From Bradyrhizobium macuxiense (GTDB lineage Bacteria; Pseudomonadota; Alphaproteobacteria; Rhizobiales; Xanthobacteraceae): 64,000 nucleotides of DNA. Below the pieces are notes generated by a model, which made no database searches, had not been told where the DNA came from, and saw nothing but the letters and a program-made list of their open reading frames with translations. The stretch covers positions 112,500 to 176,499 of the forward strand of contig NZ_VITY01000018.1 of assembly GCF_007993935.1 (NCBI RefSeq), given 5' to 3'. The translations under genes were made by a program, and so were the position numbers. Shown here in pieces: positions 43,963 to 52,752 of this stretch (its first letter is position 1; each line of letters opens with the position of its first letter).

Positions 43963-44940
43963 ATGTCGTCCGCATTGCGCGTCTCCATCATCATGGTGCT
44001 GTTGCTTGCAGCAACGGCACTTGGGATCATTGCCTTCGGCCTGAACCAGCCGAAGGACCCGGTCGTTGCGCAGGCGATCGCGGAGAAGCCGGCTGCTCAG
44101 CCCGCGCCCGCGTCCGCGACCGTCGGCTACTTCGTCGCGACACGTCCGTTGTCGAAGGGGACGCTGGCGCGGGACGAGGATTTCTCCGTGCGCCAGGCGG
44201 CGCCGAACCGTGTCCCGGCAGGCGCGATCCTCGAAACGCCCGACAGCAAGGCCGGGCTTCCCGGGTCTCTGGTTCGCAAGTTCGTCGACGCCGGCAGCGC
44301 CATCACCCTGGATGACATCCTGCGTCCGAAGGATCGGGGCTTCCTCGCCAGCGTTCTGGCGCCGGACAGCCGCGCGATCAGCATCAAGGTCGACGAGGAG
44401 ACTGGCGTCTCCGGCTTGATCAGGCCGGGCGACAACGTCGACGTGGTCTTGACTCAGGTGTTCGAGAAGGCGGACCCGGTGAAGCGCGCCGTCAGCGAAA
44501 CCGTTCTATCCAATGTGCGCGTCATCGCGATCGACCAGGAGATTGCGCAGGGCGGTCGTCCCATCACCAACGCTGTCCCAGGCAAGACAGCGCAAACTGT
44601 ATCGCTCGAGCTTAAGCCGGATCAGGTCAAGAAGGTCGCCGTCGCAAAGCAGCTTGGAACGCTTTCCCTCGTCGTCCGGGCTGCGGCCGAGCAGTGGGAT
44701 AAGGCCGACACCGGTGTGACATCGAGTTGCGACGTCTCGCCCGAGCTGGCGCGCCAGAGTGCGGTTGCGGGCCAGAGCACCACGGTGGCGATCTATTCCG
44801 CCAGCGGCATGAAGCAATACTCGGTCAGGAAGCAGGATGCGGACGACGACTACCGTGCAGGTTGTGACGGGCCGTCCCCGCTCGAGGCTCAGACGACAGC
44901 GGCGGCCAGTGACACTGGCAAAGCGGCGGAGAAGCGGTGA
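43963..44940 (+). CDS. cpaB: Flp pilus assembly protein CpaB (RcpC)
   Basis: A 325-residue periplasmic protein with one N-terminal membrane helix and a SAF domain (VGYFVATRPLSKGTLARDEDFSVR), then the CpaB domain with SIKVDEETGVSGLIRPGDNVDVVLTQ. It is thought to stabilise the secretin. The C-terminus has two cysteines (SSCDVSP and AGCDGPS). Its stop overlaps the cpaE start (TGATG). Confidence 0.9.
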   Translation: MSSALRVSIIMVLLLAATALGIIAFGLNQPKDPVVAQAIAEKPAAQPAPASATVGYFVATRPLSKGTLARDEDFSVRQAAPNRVPAGAILETPDSKAGLPGSLVRKFVDAGSAITLDDILRPKDRGFLASVLAPDSRAISIKVDEETGVSGLIRPGDNVDVVLTQVFEKADPVKRAVSETVLSNVRVIAIDQEIAQGGRPITNAVPGKTAQTVSLELKPDQVKKVAVAKQLGTLSLVVRAAAEQWDKADTGVTSSCDVSPELARQSAVAGQSTTVAIYSASGMKQYSVRKQDADDDYRAGCDGPSPLEAQTTAAASDTGKAAEKR

Positions 44941-46142
44941 TGAGTGTGAACATGGCAGTTGTGGAACAACCCGAAGACACGGCGTCCCTTGTTGCGCGCA
45001 ACCGTATCGTTTGCTTCGTCAACGACGAGCTGAGCGCTGCGGCGCTACGCAAAGGCCTCGAGGGCAGCAATCTGGTGATCCGGCGTGGCACCATTCGCCA
45101 TGCTACGCGTATGCTAGAGACCGACACCGACCTCTTCGCGCTGGTGACTGACATCAGCGGCATCGATGATCCATTCACTGAGCTGGAGCGTCTGGCGAGC
45201 GTCTGCCCGCCCGATGTCCGGGTGTGCCTGATCGGCGAGAACCGGGAAATCACCTTCTATCGCGAACTGATGGAGATCGGCCTTACCGAGTACCTTCCGA
45301 CGCCGATCACGCGCGATATGGTACTGGACCAGCTGCGTCCGAAGCTGCTTGGCGACGTCGCGCCCGTTCATAATGACCGCGGCGGGCATGTGGTGTCGAT
45401 CTGTGGCGCGCAGGGCGGCGCAGGCGCGACGAGCATTGCGATCAACCTCGCGATACAACTGGCAGAGACCACCAAGGCCAAGGTGGCGCTGCTCGATCTC
45501 CATTTGCAGAATGGCGAAACCGCGGTGATGCTGGGTGTCCGTCCGGGACCTGGTTTGCGCATAGCGCTCGAAAATCCGATGCGGGCAGACACGCTGTTTC
45601 TGGAGCGGACGGCAATCGAGGTGAACGATCGGGTTTGCCTGATTGCTGGCGACGAGGACCTCGACGCCAAGCTCGACATCACCGAGGCGGGCGTGCGGCA
45701 CGTGCTGGGCTTGCTGCGCCAGCGGTTCAACTACGTCGTGGTCGACGTACCGGTGCCGTTCCCGGCATCGATCTATCCGGTGATCCAGATGTCGCGTCAC
45801 GTGCTCGTGCTGCTGGAAGCCGAGGTGACCGGCTTGCGCAACGCCCACGCGCTCCGCAACGCCGTCACCAACATCGCGGGCAAGGACCGGGTCTTCACGT
45901 TGCTCAACCGTTCCGGCCGGCCCGGCGGCCTGCCCAGGGCGACGATCGTCAAGGCGCTTGGTGCCGAGCCCGACATGGTGATCCCCGATCTCGGCAAGGG
46001 AATGACCCAGGCGGTCAATCTCGGCGTTCCCGCGCTCAAGCACGTATCCGGTTTGCGGCGTCACCTGGCTCCGATCGTACGGGAGATCACCGGCGTCGGC
46101 GCCAACAAGAAGGCCGGGTGGAAGAGGTGGCTTGGGCTATGA
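44940..46142 (+). CDS. cpaE: Pilus assembly/localisation ATPase-like protein CpaE (TadZ)
   Basis: A 400-residue protein with an N-terminal receiver-like domain (about 15-125) and a C-terminal MinD/ParA-type domain. The P-loop reads CGAQGGAGATS and so lacks the usual lysines of KGGxGK; this is common in TadZ proteins, which position the pilus machine. Walker A-prime is VALLDLHLQNG and a Walker-B-like VVVDVPVP follows. The ATG at 44940 overlaps the cpaB stop and GGAG lies upstream; a GTG one codon earlier is possible. Confidence 0.88.
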   Translation: MSVNMAVVEQPEDTASLVARNRIVCFVNDELSAAALRKGLEGSNLVIRRGTIRHATRMLETDTDLFALVTDISGIDDPFTELERLASVCPPDVRVCLIGENREITFYRELMEIGLTEYLPTPITRDMVLDQLRPKLLGDVAPVHNDRGGHVVSICGAQGGAGATSIAINLAIQLAETTKAKVALLDLHLQNGETAVMLGVRPGPGLRIALENPMRADTLFLERTAIEVNDRVCLIAGDEDLDAKLDITEAGVRHVLGLLRQRFNYVVVDVPVPFPASIYPVIQMSRHVLVLLEAEVTGLRNAHALRNAVTNIAGKDRVFTLLNRSGRPGGLPRATIVKALGAEPDMVIPDLGKGMTQAVNLGVPALKHVSGLRRHLAPIVREITGVGANKKAGWKRWLGL

Positions 46143-47584
46143 AAAAGTTCGGCAGGCGCGCAGACGAAATGCCGGTGCGGATGCCCGGTGCGGTGCTTGT
46201 CGCGCCGCCCCCGGCAGCAAGCGTGCAGCCGGTCCCGCCACCTTTGCCGGCGGCGGAGCCCAGCGTGGCGCCGGTGGCGACCGGCAGCCTGTTTGCGTCC
46301 GCGCCGAAGCACGACGGGCCTTCGCAACACCCGGTGATGCCGGCGTCGCTGCGCGAGCGGGTCATCGAGCAGATCGAGCCGTCGGTGGCCACGACCGTGT
46401 CCCGCGACGTCCTCCGCCGGCAGATCGAGGAAATCATCCACGGCATCGCCAACCAGGAGCGGCTCGAGCTGTCGGGCCGCGAGCAACTCTTCCTGGCGGA
46501 GGAAATCGCCGACGACATGACCGGCTACGGGCCGCTTCGTCCGCTGCTGCTGGACGAGACGATCAACGACATCATGATCAACGGGCCGAGCAACGTCTAT
46601 GTCGAGCGGGCCGGCAAGCTGGAGCGGGTCGCGGTCCGGTTTCGCGACAATGACCACATCGCCTCCGTCGCGCAGAAGATCGCCTCGCAGGTCGGCCGCC
46701 GCGTCGACGAGTCCAGCCCGATGGTGGACTGTCGTCTGCCTGACGGCAGCCGCGTCAACATCATCCTGCCGCCGCTGGCAATCCACAGTCCCTGTATCTC
46801 GATCCGAAAGTTTCCGAGCCGGCGCTACAATATCGCCGGGATGATCGAAAACGGAACTATGAATTCAGCCATCGGGCAGTTGCTGGAGATCGCATCCCGC
46901 TGCCGGCTCAACGTTCTGGTCTCCGGCGGCACCGGTTCGGGCAAGACGACCCTCCTGAACGCCTTGAGCCAGTTCATCGACCACAGCGAGCGCATCGTCA
47001 CGATCGAGGACGCGGCCGAGCTCCAGCTGCAGCAGCCGCATGTGATCAGCCTGGAGACGCGGCCGCCGAGCCTCGAAGGCACGGGACAGGTCAATCAGCG
47101 CGATCTGTTGTGGAACGCGTTGCGTATGCGGCCGGACCGCATCGTGGTGGGCGAAGTCCGCGGCGCCGAGGCATTCGACATGCTGCAGGCGATGAACACC
47201 GGTCATGACGGCTCGATCTCCACGGTGCATGCCAACAGCACGCGCGATGCCCTGACCCGCGTGGAAAACATGGTGCAGATGGGGCAGGTCAATCTGCCGT
47301 CGCGCGCCATTCGCTCCCAGATCGTCGCCGCGCTGGACATCATCGTGCAGGTCGAGCGCATGCGCGACGGTCAACGGCGCATCGTCCAGGTCAGCGAGGT
47401 GATCGGCCTCGAAGGCGAAGTGATCACCACCAACGACATTGCGCTGTTCGAGTACAAGGACGAGGACATTCACGGGCGGATATCGGGCACGTACAGGTCG
47501 ACCAACGCGGTCCCGAAATTCAAGAGCCGCCTCGTCTATTACGGGCTTGATAAGGCTTGGGCCGAGGCGATGAGGCAGATCTGA
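46139..47584 (+). CDS. cpaF: Secretion/assembly ATPase CpaF (TadA)
   Basis: A 481-residue hexameric ATPase of the VirB11/PilT family that drives Flp pilus assembly. A proline-rich leader of about 75 residues precedes the catalytic part. Walker A is SGGTGSGKTT, the Asp box is VTIEDAAELQL, Walker B is RPDRIVVGEVRG and the His box is GHDGSISTVHAN. The ATG overlaps the cpaE stop. The longer open frame upstream is the shadow of cpaE. Confidence 0.94.
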   Translation: MKKFGRRADEMPVRMPGAVLVAPPPAASVQPVPPPLPAAEPSVAPVATGSLFASAPKHDGPSQHPVMPASLRERVIEQIEPSVATTVSRDVLRRQIEEIIHGIANQERLELSGREQLFLAEEIADDMTGYGPLRPLLLDETINDIMINGPSNVYVERAGKLERVAVRFRDNDHIASVAQKIASQVGRRVDESSPMVDCRLPDGSRVNIILPPLAIHSPCISIRKFPSRRYNIAGMIENGTMNSAIGQLLEIASRCRLNVLVSGGTGSGKTTLLNALSQFIDHSERIVTIEDAAELQLQQPHVISLETRPPSLEGTGQVNQRDLLWNALRMRPDRIVVGEVRGAEAFDMLQAMNTGHDGSISTVHANSTRDALTRVENMVQMGQVNLPSRAIRSQIVAALDIIVQVERMRDGQRRIVQVSEVIGLEGEVITTNDIALFEYKDEDIHGRISGTYRSTNAVPKFKSRLVYYGLDKAWAEAMRQI

Positions 47585-48510
47585 TGTCGACAGCTTTGAT
47601 GATCGTCCTGGTGCTTCTGCTGTGCGCGACGGTCAATACGCTGTGGCTCGACCGCCGGCAGCGGCGAATGGATCGCCAGCTCGAGATCGCGTTGCCGACA
47701 TCTGATGCTTTGGCTCCGCCTTCTATCCGTCGAGCGGCTAGGATCTCGCGCTGGGATTTGATCCACGGCCTCTTCAATTACAGCCCTGATGTCGTTTACC
47801 TGGTGCGGCCGCCCTATGTGCTGCTTGCTGCGGGGATGGCGGCGGTGGGAATTCTCTATGCCAATACTGTGCTGAAGTTTCCTGGCCTCTATGTATCAAT
47901 CGTAGCCGGAGTTATGGCCTTCATGGTCGTCCGCGGCCTGTTCGCATGGCAGCGGCGCCGTTTCGCTAATCAGCTTTTCCGTCAGCTGCCCGACACGATT
48001 CAGTTGGTGACGAGCACAGTTCGATCCGGCCTGCCCGTCAACGAGGCATTCCGCACGATCGCGCGCGAAATGCCGGAACCGACCGCCGCGCAGTTTGCCG
48101 TCGTTTGCAGCGAGCTGAACTTCGGAAGGTCACCGGAGGAGGCGGTGGAAGCCGTCTATCAGCGCACGCGAGTCCCGGAATACGCGATGTTTGCGGTTAC
48201 GCTCGCGGTTCAACTGAAAACCGGCGGCAGCCTTGCGGAGACACTGCAGACGCTTGCTGAGACTGTGAGTCAGCGAGTTGCTCTTGCAGCTCGAGCGAAA
48301 GCGCTGGCAGGAGAGGTGATCTTTTCCTCGCGCGCGCTCACCTTCGCGCCGGTCGTCGTCGGCGGGCTGCTGTACCTGATCAATCCGGAGTCGATCGATA
48401 TGCTTCTTTATGACCCACAAGGTCGCGTGCTGCTCGCTTACGTGGTGTGTTCGGTTCTGATGGGGCATTTCGTGATCCGCTGGATGGTCCGAAGGGAAAC
48501 TTCGCTATGA
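47584..48510 (+). CDS. tadB: Pilus inner-membrane platform protein TadB
   Basis: A 308-residue T2SF-domain protein with membrane segments at the N-terminus, about residues 78-120 and the C-terminus, and a cytoplasmic GspF domain with LVTSTVRSGLPVNEAFRTIA and ALAVQLKTGGSLAETL. Its start overlaps the cpaF stop by one base. Confidence 0.92.
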   Translation: MSTALMIVLVLLLCATVNTLWLDRRQRRMDRQLEIALPTSDALAPPSIRRAARISRWDLIHGLFNYSPDVVYLVRPPYVLLAAGMAAVGILYANTVLKFPGLYVSIVAGVMAFMVVRGLFAWQRRRFANQLFRQLPDTIQLVTSTVRSGLPVNEAFRTIAREMPEPTAAQFAVVCSELNFGRSPEEAVEAVYQRTRVPEYAMFAVTLAVQLKTGGSLAETLQTLAETVSQRVALAARAKALAGEVIFSSRALTFAPVVVGGLLYLINPESIDMLLYDPQGRVLLAYVVCSVLMGHFVIRWMVRRETSL

Positions 48511-49415
48511 CGGGTGTTCTCGGCTTTGCCACCCTTGCCGTCGCAGTCGCAACGGCGACCTTCTTGCTGATCATTCGCGAAATCCATCTCCGTGCCCTGG
48601 ACACCCGTGTCTCCAACGCGGTGCTGGGCATTCCCGACCGATCAAGCTCGTCGAAGGACCTGATCGGCTGGCTCTCGTCGGTCGGTTCGCGCTACCGGCG
48701 CTTCTATGCCCAGGAGAACCTCGATCAGCTGCGCTTGGTGCTGCAGGCGGCGGGCTTCAATCATTATCGCATGCTGCCGATCTGGATCGGCTTTAAGACG
48801 GTCAGCTCGTTTGCATTCCCGATCGCGGCGTTTTCCATCGCCCAGCTTCTCGGAAGGCCGTTCAATGACGTGATGATCTTCACGTTGCTCGGTCTGGCGT
48901 TCGGAATCATGATCCCGCGCCTGATCTTGCTGGTGCTGAAGCGGCGGTTCGACGCAGCTATTCGGTTGGGCACGCCCGATATGATCGACCTGCTCGTCGT
49001 TTGCAGTGAAGCCGGCATGGGCCTGGAGAGCGCGCTCGAACGCGTGGGGGCTGAAATGCGGGAGACCAATCCTGCGATTGCGCAGGCGCTGCGCGGCCTT
49101 CTCGATGATCTCCGAGTCCTGCCGACCCGCGCTGAAGCATTCGAAAAGCTTGCGTCCACGTCGGAGGGGCTCCGTCGCTTTGGCACCATGGTCAGTCAAA
49201 GCCTGCAGTACGGCACACCGCTCAGTCAGGCTCTGCGCAGCATCGCCGTCGATTTGCGCCGGGAGCGCATCACCAAGCTGGAAGAGCGGGCGCACAAATT
49301 GGGCGCCAAGCTTACCGTCCCCATGGTGTTGTTCTTGCTCCCCGCAATGTTCGTTATTCTGGGCGCGAGCCCGTTCCTTCATCTCGTGCGTACATTCTCC
49401 AGCATCGGTAAGTAA
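48507..49415 (+). CDS. tadC: Pilus inner-membrane platform protein TadC
   Basis: A 302-residue second GspF-like platform protein, with DLLVVCSEAGMGLESALERV and a C-terminal hydrophobic segment (PMVLFLLPAMFVILGA). The ATG overlaps the tadB stop (ATGA). It pairs with TadB below the pilus. Confidence 0.92.
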   Translation: MTGVLGFATLAVAVATATFLLIIREIHLRALDTRVSNAVLGIPDRSSSSKDLIGWLSSVGSRYRRFYAQENLDQLRLVLQAAGFNHYRMLPIWIGFKTVSSFAFPIAAFSIAQLLGRPFNDVMIFTLLGLAFGIMIPRLILLVLKRRFDAAIRLGTPDMIDLLVVCSEAGMGLESALERVGAEMRETNPAIAQALRGLLDDLRVLPTRAEAFEKLASTSEGLRRFGTMVSQSLQYGTPLSQALRSIAVDLRRERITKLEERAHKLGAKLTVPMVLFLLPAMFVILGASPFLHLVRTFSSIGK

Positions 49416-49418
49416 GCC

Positions 49419-50072
49419 ATGAGTGCTAATGCAATGACCCCGCCGACAACGAGCCTGGCTTACGATCGATTGACCCGATTCCTGGGCAGCGCTTGGTTCC
49501 TTCTTTTGGGACTTATCGTGATGAGCAAGCTCGTGACGGCTCACGAGCCTTTGCCGTCGCTGCTCTCGAGCTCGCTTGTTGTGGTGTTTTATCTGTTGCT
49601 TGCACTGATGGTGCTGACCCGGGCGCCTGCAAAGGCGCAGGCGGGGGGGGTGTTGCCGAGGGTGGCGGCATTCGTCGGCTCGTATTGGCCGTGGACCATC
49701 ACGTTTTTTCCCAAGACCGAGGCGACGTTACCGAATCTGGCGTCGACGTTTTTTGTGCTGGCCGGGTTGATCATGATGCTGGTCACCGTGCGGCATCTGG
49801 GGCGGTCGTTCAGCCTGGTGCCGCAAGCGCGTTCGGTGGTGCAGAGCGGACCGTACCGCTGGATCAAGCATCCGCTCTATCTGTCGGAAGAGATCGTGTT
49901 CCTGGGCGTCGTGCTGCAGCATCTAAGCTGGATGACGGTCGCGTTGCTTGTCCTGCACGTCGGCATACAGGTTTGGCGAATTCATTACGAGGAAGACGTG
50001 CTTCGACGTACGCTTCCCGAATATTCCAGTTACGAGGCGTCGCGCTGGAGACTGATCCCCTATGTCTGGTGA
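49419..50072 (+). CDS. ICMT/PEMT-like membrane methyltransferase within the tad operon
   Basis: A 217-residue integral membrane protein of the isoprenylcysteine carboxyl methyltransferase / phospholipid methyltransferase superfamily. Five or six hydrophobic segments precede the cofactor region, where the family motif reads GPYRWIKHPLYLSEE, and a C-terminal E-E-D with YSSYEASRWRLIPYVW matches the active-site tail. It lies 3 bases after tadC and directly before a TadE-like gene, so it is inside the pilus operon. Known tad loci do not require such an enzyme. It might methylate a pilin, a minor pilin or a lipid; there is no direct evidence for the target. Confidence 0.85.
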   Translation: MSANAMTPPTTSLAYDRLTRFLGSAWFLLLGLIVMSKLVTAHEPLPSLLSSSLVVVFYLLLALMVLTRAPAKAQAGGVLPRVAAFVGSYWPWTITFFPKTEATLPNLASTFFVLAGLIMMLVTVRHLGRSFSLVPQARSVVQSGPYRWIKHPLYLSEEIVFLGVVLQHLSWMTVALLVLHVGIQVWRIHYEEDVLRRTLPEYSSYEASRWRLIPYVW

Positions 50073-50078
50073 GTGGCT

Positions 50079-50540
50079 ATGCACAGCCGGCAAAACCCTG
50101 TGAGATGCAAACGTTCCCTGATCCGGGATAAGCGCGGCGCCGTCGCGTTCGAGATGCTGTTCGTCTTCTCTTTCCTTATCTTGACGCTTCTTGTTCCGCT
50201 CGCCGATCTTGCTGTCGCCGGCTACCAATATGCATCAGCGTGGGACGCGTTGCGTGCGTTCGGGCAGTCCATCCAGTACTCACCGCCGCCCGATGTGACG
50301 AGCACCTCGAGCTGGGCATCGGCAGCAATCGCCAAGGCTGATAGCCGCTACCCAATTCAAGGCTTTCAGGTGATTTGCGGCACTGCCGCGTGCGCGGGCG
50401 GAAACACCGTGTCGCCAATGTACTATTCGTACAGCACAACCGTTACCTTGAACCCGATGGTGCTGAAATCGGTGCTGTGCACCAGCGGCAACAGCAATTC
50501 CTGCGCATTCACGCTGCCTTATACCGAACGGTTTCAATAG
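50079..50540 (+). CDS. TadE-like minor pilin/pseudopilin
   Basis: A 153-residue protein with a prepilin-like N-terminus: a basic leader, then RGAVAFEMLFVFSFLILTLLVPLADLA, with the glutamate expected at +5 after glycine. The mature domain has paired cysteines (VICGTAACAGG and LCTSGNSNSCAF). An in-frame GTG at 50073 is an alternative start. It fits the TadE role of minor pilin. Confidence 0.82.
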   Translation: MHSRQNPVRCKRSLIRDKRGAVAFEMLFVFSFLILTLLVPLADLAVAGYQYASAWDALRAFGQSIQYSPPPDVTSTSSWASAAIAKADSRYPIQGFQVICGTAACAGGNTVSPMYYSYSTTVTLNPMVLKSVLCTSGNSNSCAFTLPYTERFQ

Positions 50541-50549
50541 GAGGGTCCC

Positions 50550-51929
50550 ATGCGTAACCTGCTCCGTTGCCGCAGAGGATCGGCCGCATTCGCGACCGTG
50601 GTCGCGCTGATCCCGCTGATCGGCGTGCTCGCGCTCGGCGGCGAGGCCGGCTCCTGGTACGTCACCCAGCAGCGCGCGCAGAACGCTGCCGATGCGGCCG
50701 CCTATTCGGGCGGGTTGCAGAAGGCCTGCATCGATTCCGGGGCCACATGCACCGCGTCGGCGACTACGGTCGACTATAGCGGCAAGCAATTTGCCGCGCA
50801 GAACACGTTTTGCAATTCCGGCGATACGTCCTATCCAGGCTCGAAATGTTCGACGAGCCTACCGAGCGGCATCTCGCAGAACGTCCAGATCGCTTCTCTC
50901 ACGACGTATGGCGGGACGGCCGGGAGCTACGTCAAAGCCACTGTCAGCCAGACGCAGCCGGCCTATCTAGCGAAGGTGCTCGGCCTTTCCACCGTCACGA
51001 TCGGCGCGATCGCCGTCGCCAAAGTTAACAGGTTGGCGGCAAATCCACCGTGCGTTCTTGCCTTGTCAGGCTCTCTGAGTTTCCAAGGGAGCCCCAACAT
51101 CAATGCGCAGAATTGCGGCATGTTTTCGGACAGTACGACCAACAGCGCTTTAGACTTCACGGGCGGCGGCATGACTCTCACCGGCCCATTGTCTGCTGCG
51201 GGCGGTTGCACGGGGACTACAACTTGGTGCAATAAGGCTTTCCTTTATCAGCTGCCGGTTCAAAATCCCTACGCCGCCCTCGATGGCGCCCTGACCACGT
51301 TGTGTGGATCCAGTCCGGCCCTCCCGACCAAGTGCGGCCTCCCAGTCTGCACAGGATTGGGGCTTGTCGCTTACACGGCTTCCACCCCATGCACGAATGA
51401 TAACCTCCACATCACGTCCAATGGTGCCATATCTCTGAACGGAGCAGCCTCTACCTGCACTCCCACGACATCCTTCTGCGTATACTTCATCTCAGGTACT
51501 TTGAAGATCACAGGAACCCCCACGATTTCCGGTACGGCGACCTTCATTCTGCTGCCAGGGGCGACAATCAACAACCAGGGGAACGCGGTCATCAACATTG
51601 CGGGGCCATCGACTGCCCCTTCGTCGCTTCCTGCGGCACTTCAGTCTTCTGCCAGCTTATTCCAGTACATGTCCATGTACGACGCTTCAGCGGCGCCTGT
51701 GCAATTTGGCGGTAATACCAACATCAATCTCACAGGAACCATTTACGCGCCAAACGCGGCCGTGACATTTCAGGGTAATCCGACCATCAACATGGGCAAT
51801 GGAACAAGCTGCGGCCAGTTGATCGCCGCGTCGGTCGCGTTCAATGGCAATGCTACGCTCGACAGCTCTGGTTGCCCGAGCCAAGTGCAGGTGAAGAGCC
51901 CGCCGCAGTACGTCCAGTTGGTGCAGTGA
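50550..51929 (+). CDS. TadG-like pilus-associated protein
   Basis: A 459-residue protein with the N-terminal TadE/G-like segment (RGSAAFATVVALIPLIGVLALGGEAGSWYV then RAQNAADAAAYSGG), followed by a long serine, threonine and asparagine-rich exported domain with many cysteines and repeated beta strands (FQGSPNINAQN, FQGNPTINMGNG), which looks like a beta-helix. AGGAGGG precedes the ATG. No vWA domain is seen. It may act at the pilus base or surface. Confidence 0.82.
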   Translation: MRNLLRCRRGSAAFATVVALIPLIGVLALGGEAGSWYVTQQRAQNAADAAAYSGGLQKACIDSGATCTASATTVDYSGKQFAAQNTFCNSGDTSYPGSKCSTSLPSGISQNVQIASLTTYGGTAGSYVKATVSQTQPAYLAKVLGLSTVTIGAIAVAKVNRLAANPPCVLALSGSLSFQGSPNINAQNCGMFSDSTTNSALDFTGGGMTLTGPLSAAGGCTGTTTWCNKAFLYQLPVQNPYAALDGALTTLCGSSPALPTKCGLPVCTGLGLVAYTASTPCTNDNLHITSNGAISLNGAASTCTPTTSFCVYFISGTLKITGTPTISGTATFILLPGATINNQGNAVINIAGPSTAPSSLPAALQSSASLFQYMSMYDASAAPVQFGGNTNINLTGTIYAPNAAVTFQGNPTINMGNGTSCGQLIAASVAFNGNATLDSSGCPSQVQVKSPPQYVQLVQ

Positions 51930-52342
51930 TGAGGAGGCTCGATCAGCGCGGCGTCGCGGCGTTGGAGTTTTGCCTGATCGCGGTGCCGCTCTTCACGTTG
52001 ATCTTCGCGATCTTCGATCTCGGACGTTATGCGCTCACCTTGCAGTCGTTGCAGGCGCTCGCGAATGCTGGCGCCCGTTCCATTATGATCAACTGCTATT
52101 CGAACGCAGTGATCCAGAAGAATTCTCCGTCCAGCTGCAGCGGCGATCCGCTGTCGACTTCGGCGAAACAGATGGTCGCTCCATTTCTCTATGCCGGCGG
52201 TCTGACGCCGACACTAAGCGTCCCAGCGACGGCGAGCAGCCCGATCGTCGTGACGGCGTCTTCACCGAATTTCACCATGCTGATGCCGATCTGGGGCGCC
52301 AAGCTTAACGCGCCGAGCGTGACGACCAAGATTCCGTTTTGA
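51929..52342 (+). CDS. Second TadE-like minor pilin
   Basis: A 137-residue protein with a short basic leader and the segment RGVAALEFCLIAVPLFTLIFAIFDLGRYALT, giving a glutamate at +5 after glycine. The mature part has cysteines at NCYSN and SSCSGD. The ATG overlaps the TadG-like stop (TGATG). Confidence 0.85.
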   Translation: MRRLDQRGVAALEFCLIAVPLFTLIFAIFDLGRYALTLQSLQALANAGARSIMINCYSNAVIQKNSPSSCSGDPLSTSAKQMVAPFLYAGGLTPTLSVPATASSPIVVTASSPNFTMLMPIWGAKLNAPSVTTKIPF

Positions 52343-52752
52343 GGGCGTCGATTCGTTGGCTGGGTTCGCCGGCTGTCCGGGGCCGGCAGCCAGCGCGCTG
52401 TCCTCTTGCCGTCGGGCAGGCCGCAAATAGCCCAGGCGGGCTACGGAAGTGGTGCGCACTGGCAACATCGCCGAGTTTTCTCAGGGGTCACCGCGGTGCC
52501 GAAGGGCTCTTTCCTTGCAATCGGGGTGCGTGGCGGGGGATGATCTCCGGGCCGCCGTTAGCGGCCTGGCGTGGGGCAACCAGAGCGAGCTCGTTTTGCT
52601 TTCGCTCCGCGTGCCGGGGAATGAGAATTCGCAAGTAACTATTTGTAGTCGGACAAACTGTAAGCTCTACGGCGTGATGCACGAACGGGAGTGATCGGGC
52701 CGAGGTCGTAGATTTACGGGGGTCGTCGCGGAGACGCGGCGAAGGGGATGGC
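52343..52752. other. Intergenic region before the secretin gene
   Basis: About 410 bases between the second TadE-like gene and cpaC. It contains an inverted repeat around GGGCCGCCGTTAGCGGCCTGG near 52550 and a repeat-like stretch (GAGCGAGCTCGTTTTGCTTTCGCTC in pieces). A 99-codon open frame reads as noise. A separate promoter for cpaC is likely. Confidence 0.45.

Noticed and set aside
52339..52638. 99-codon open frame after the second TadE-like gene
   Set aside because: Biased composition (arginine, serine, glycine), no ribosome site and no domain; it lies in a repeat-like intergenic stretch.
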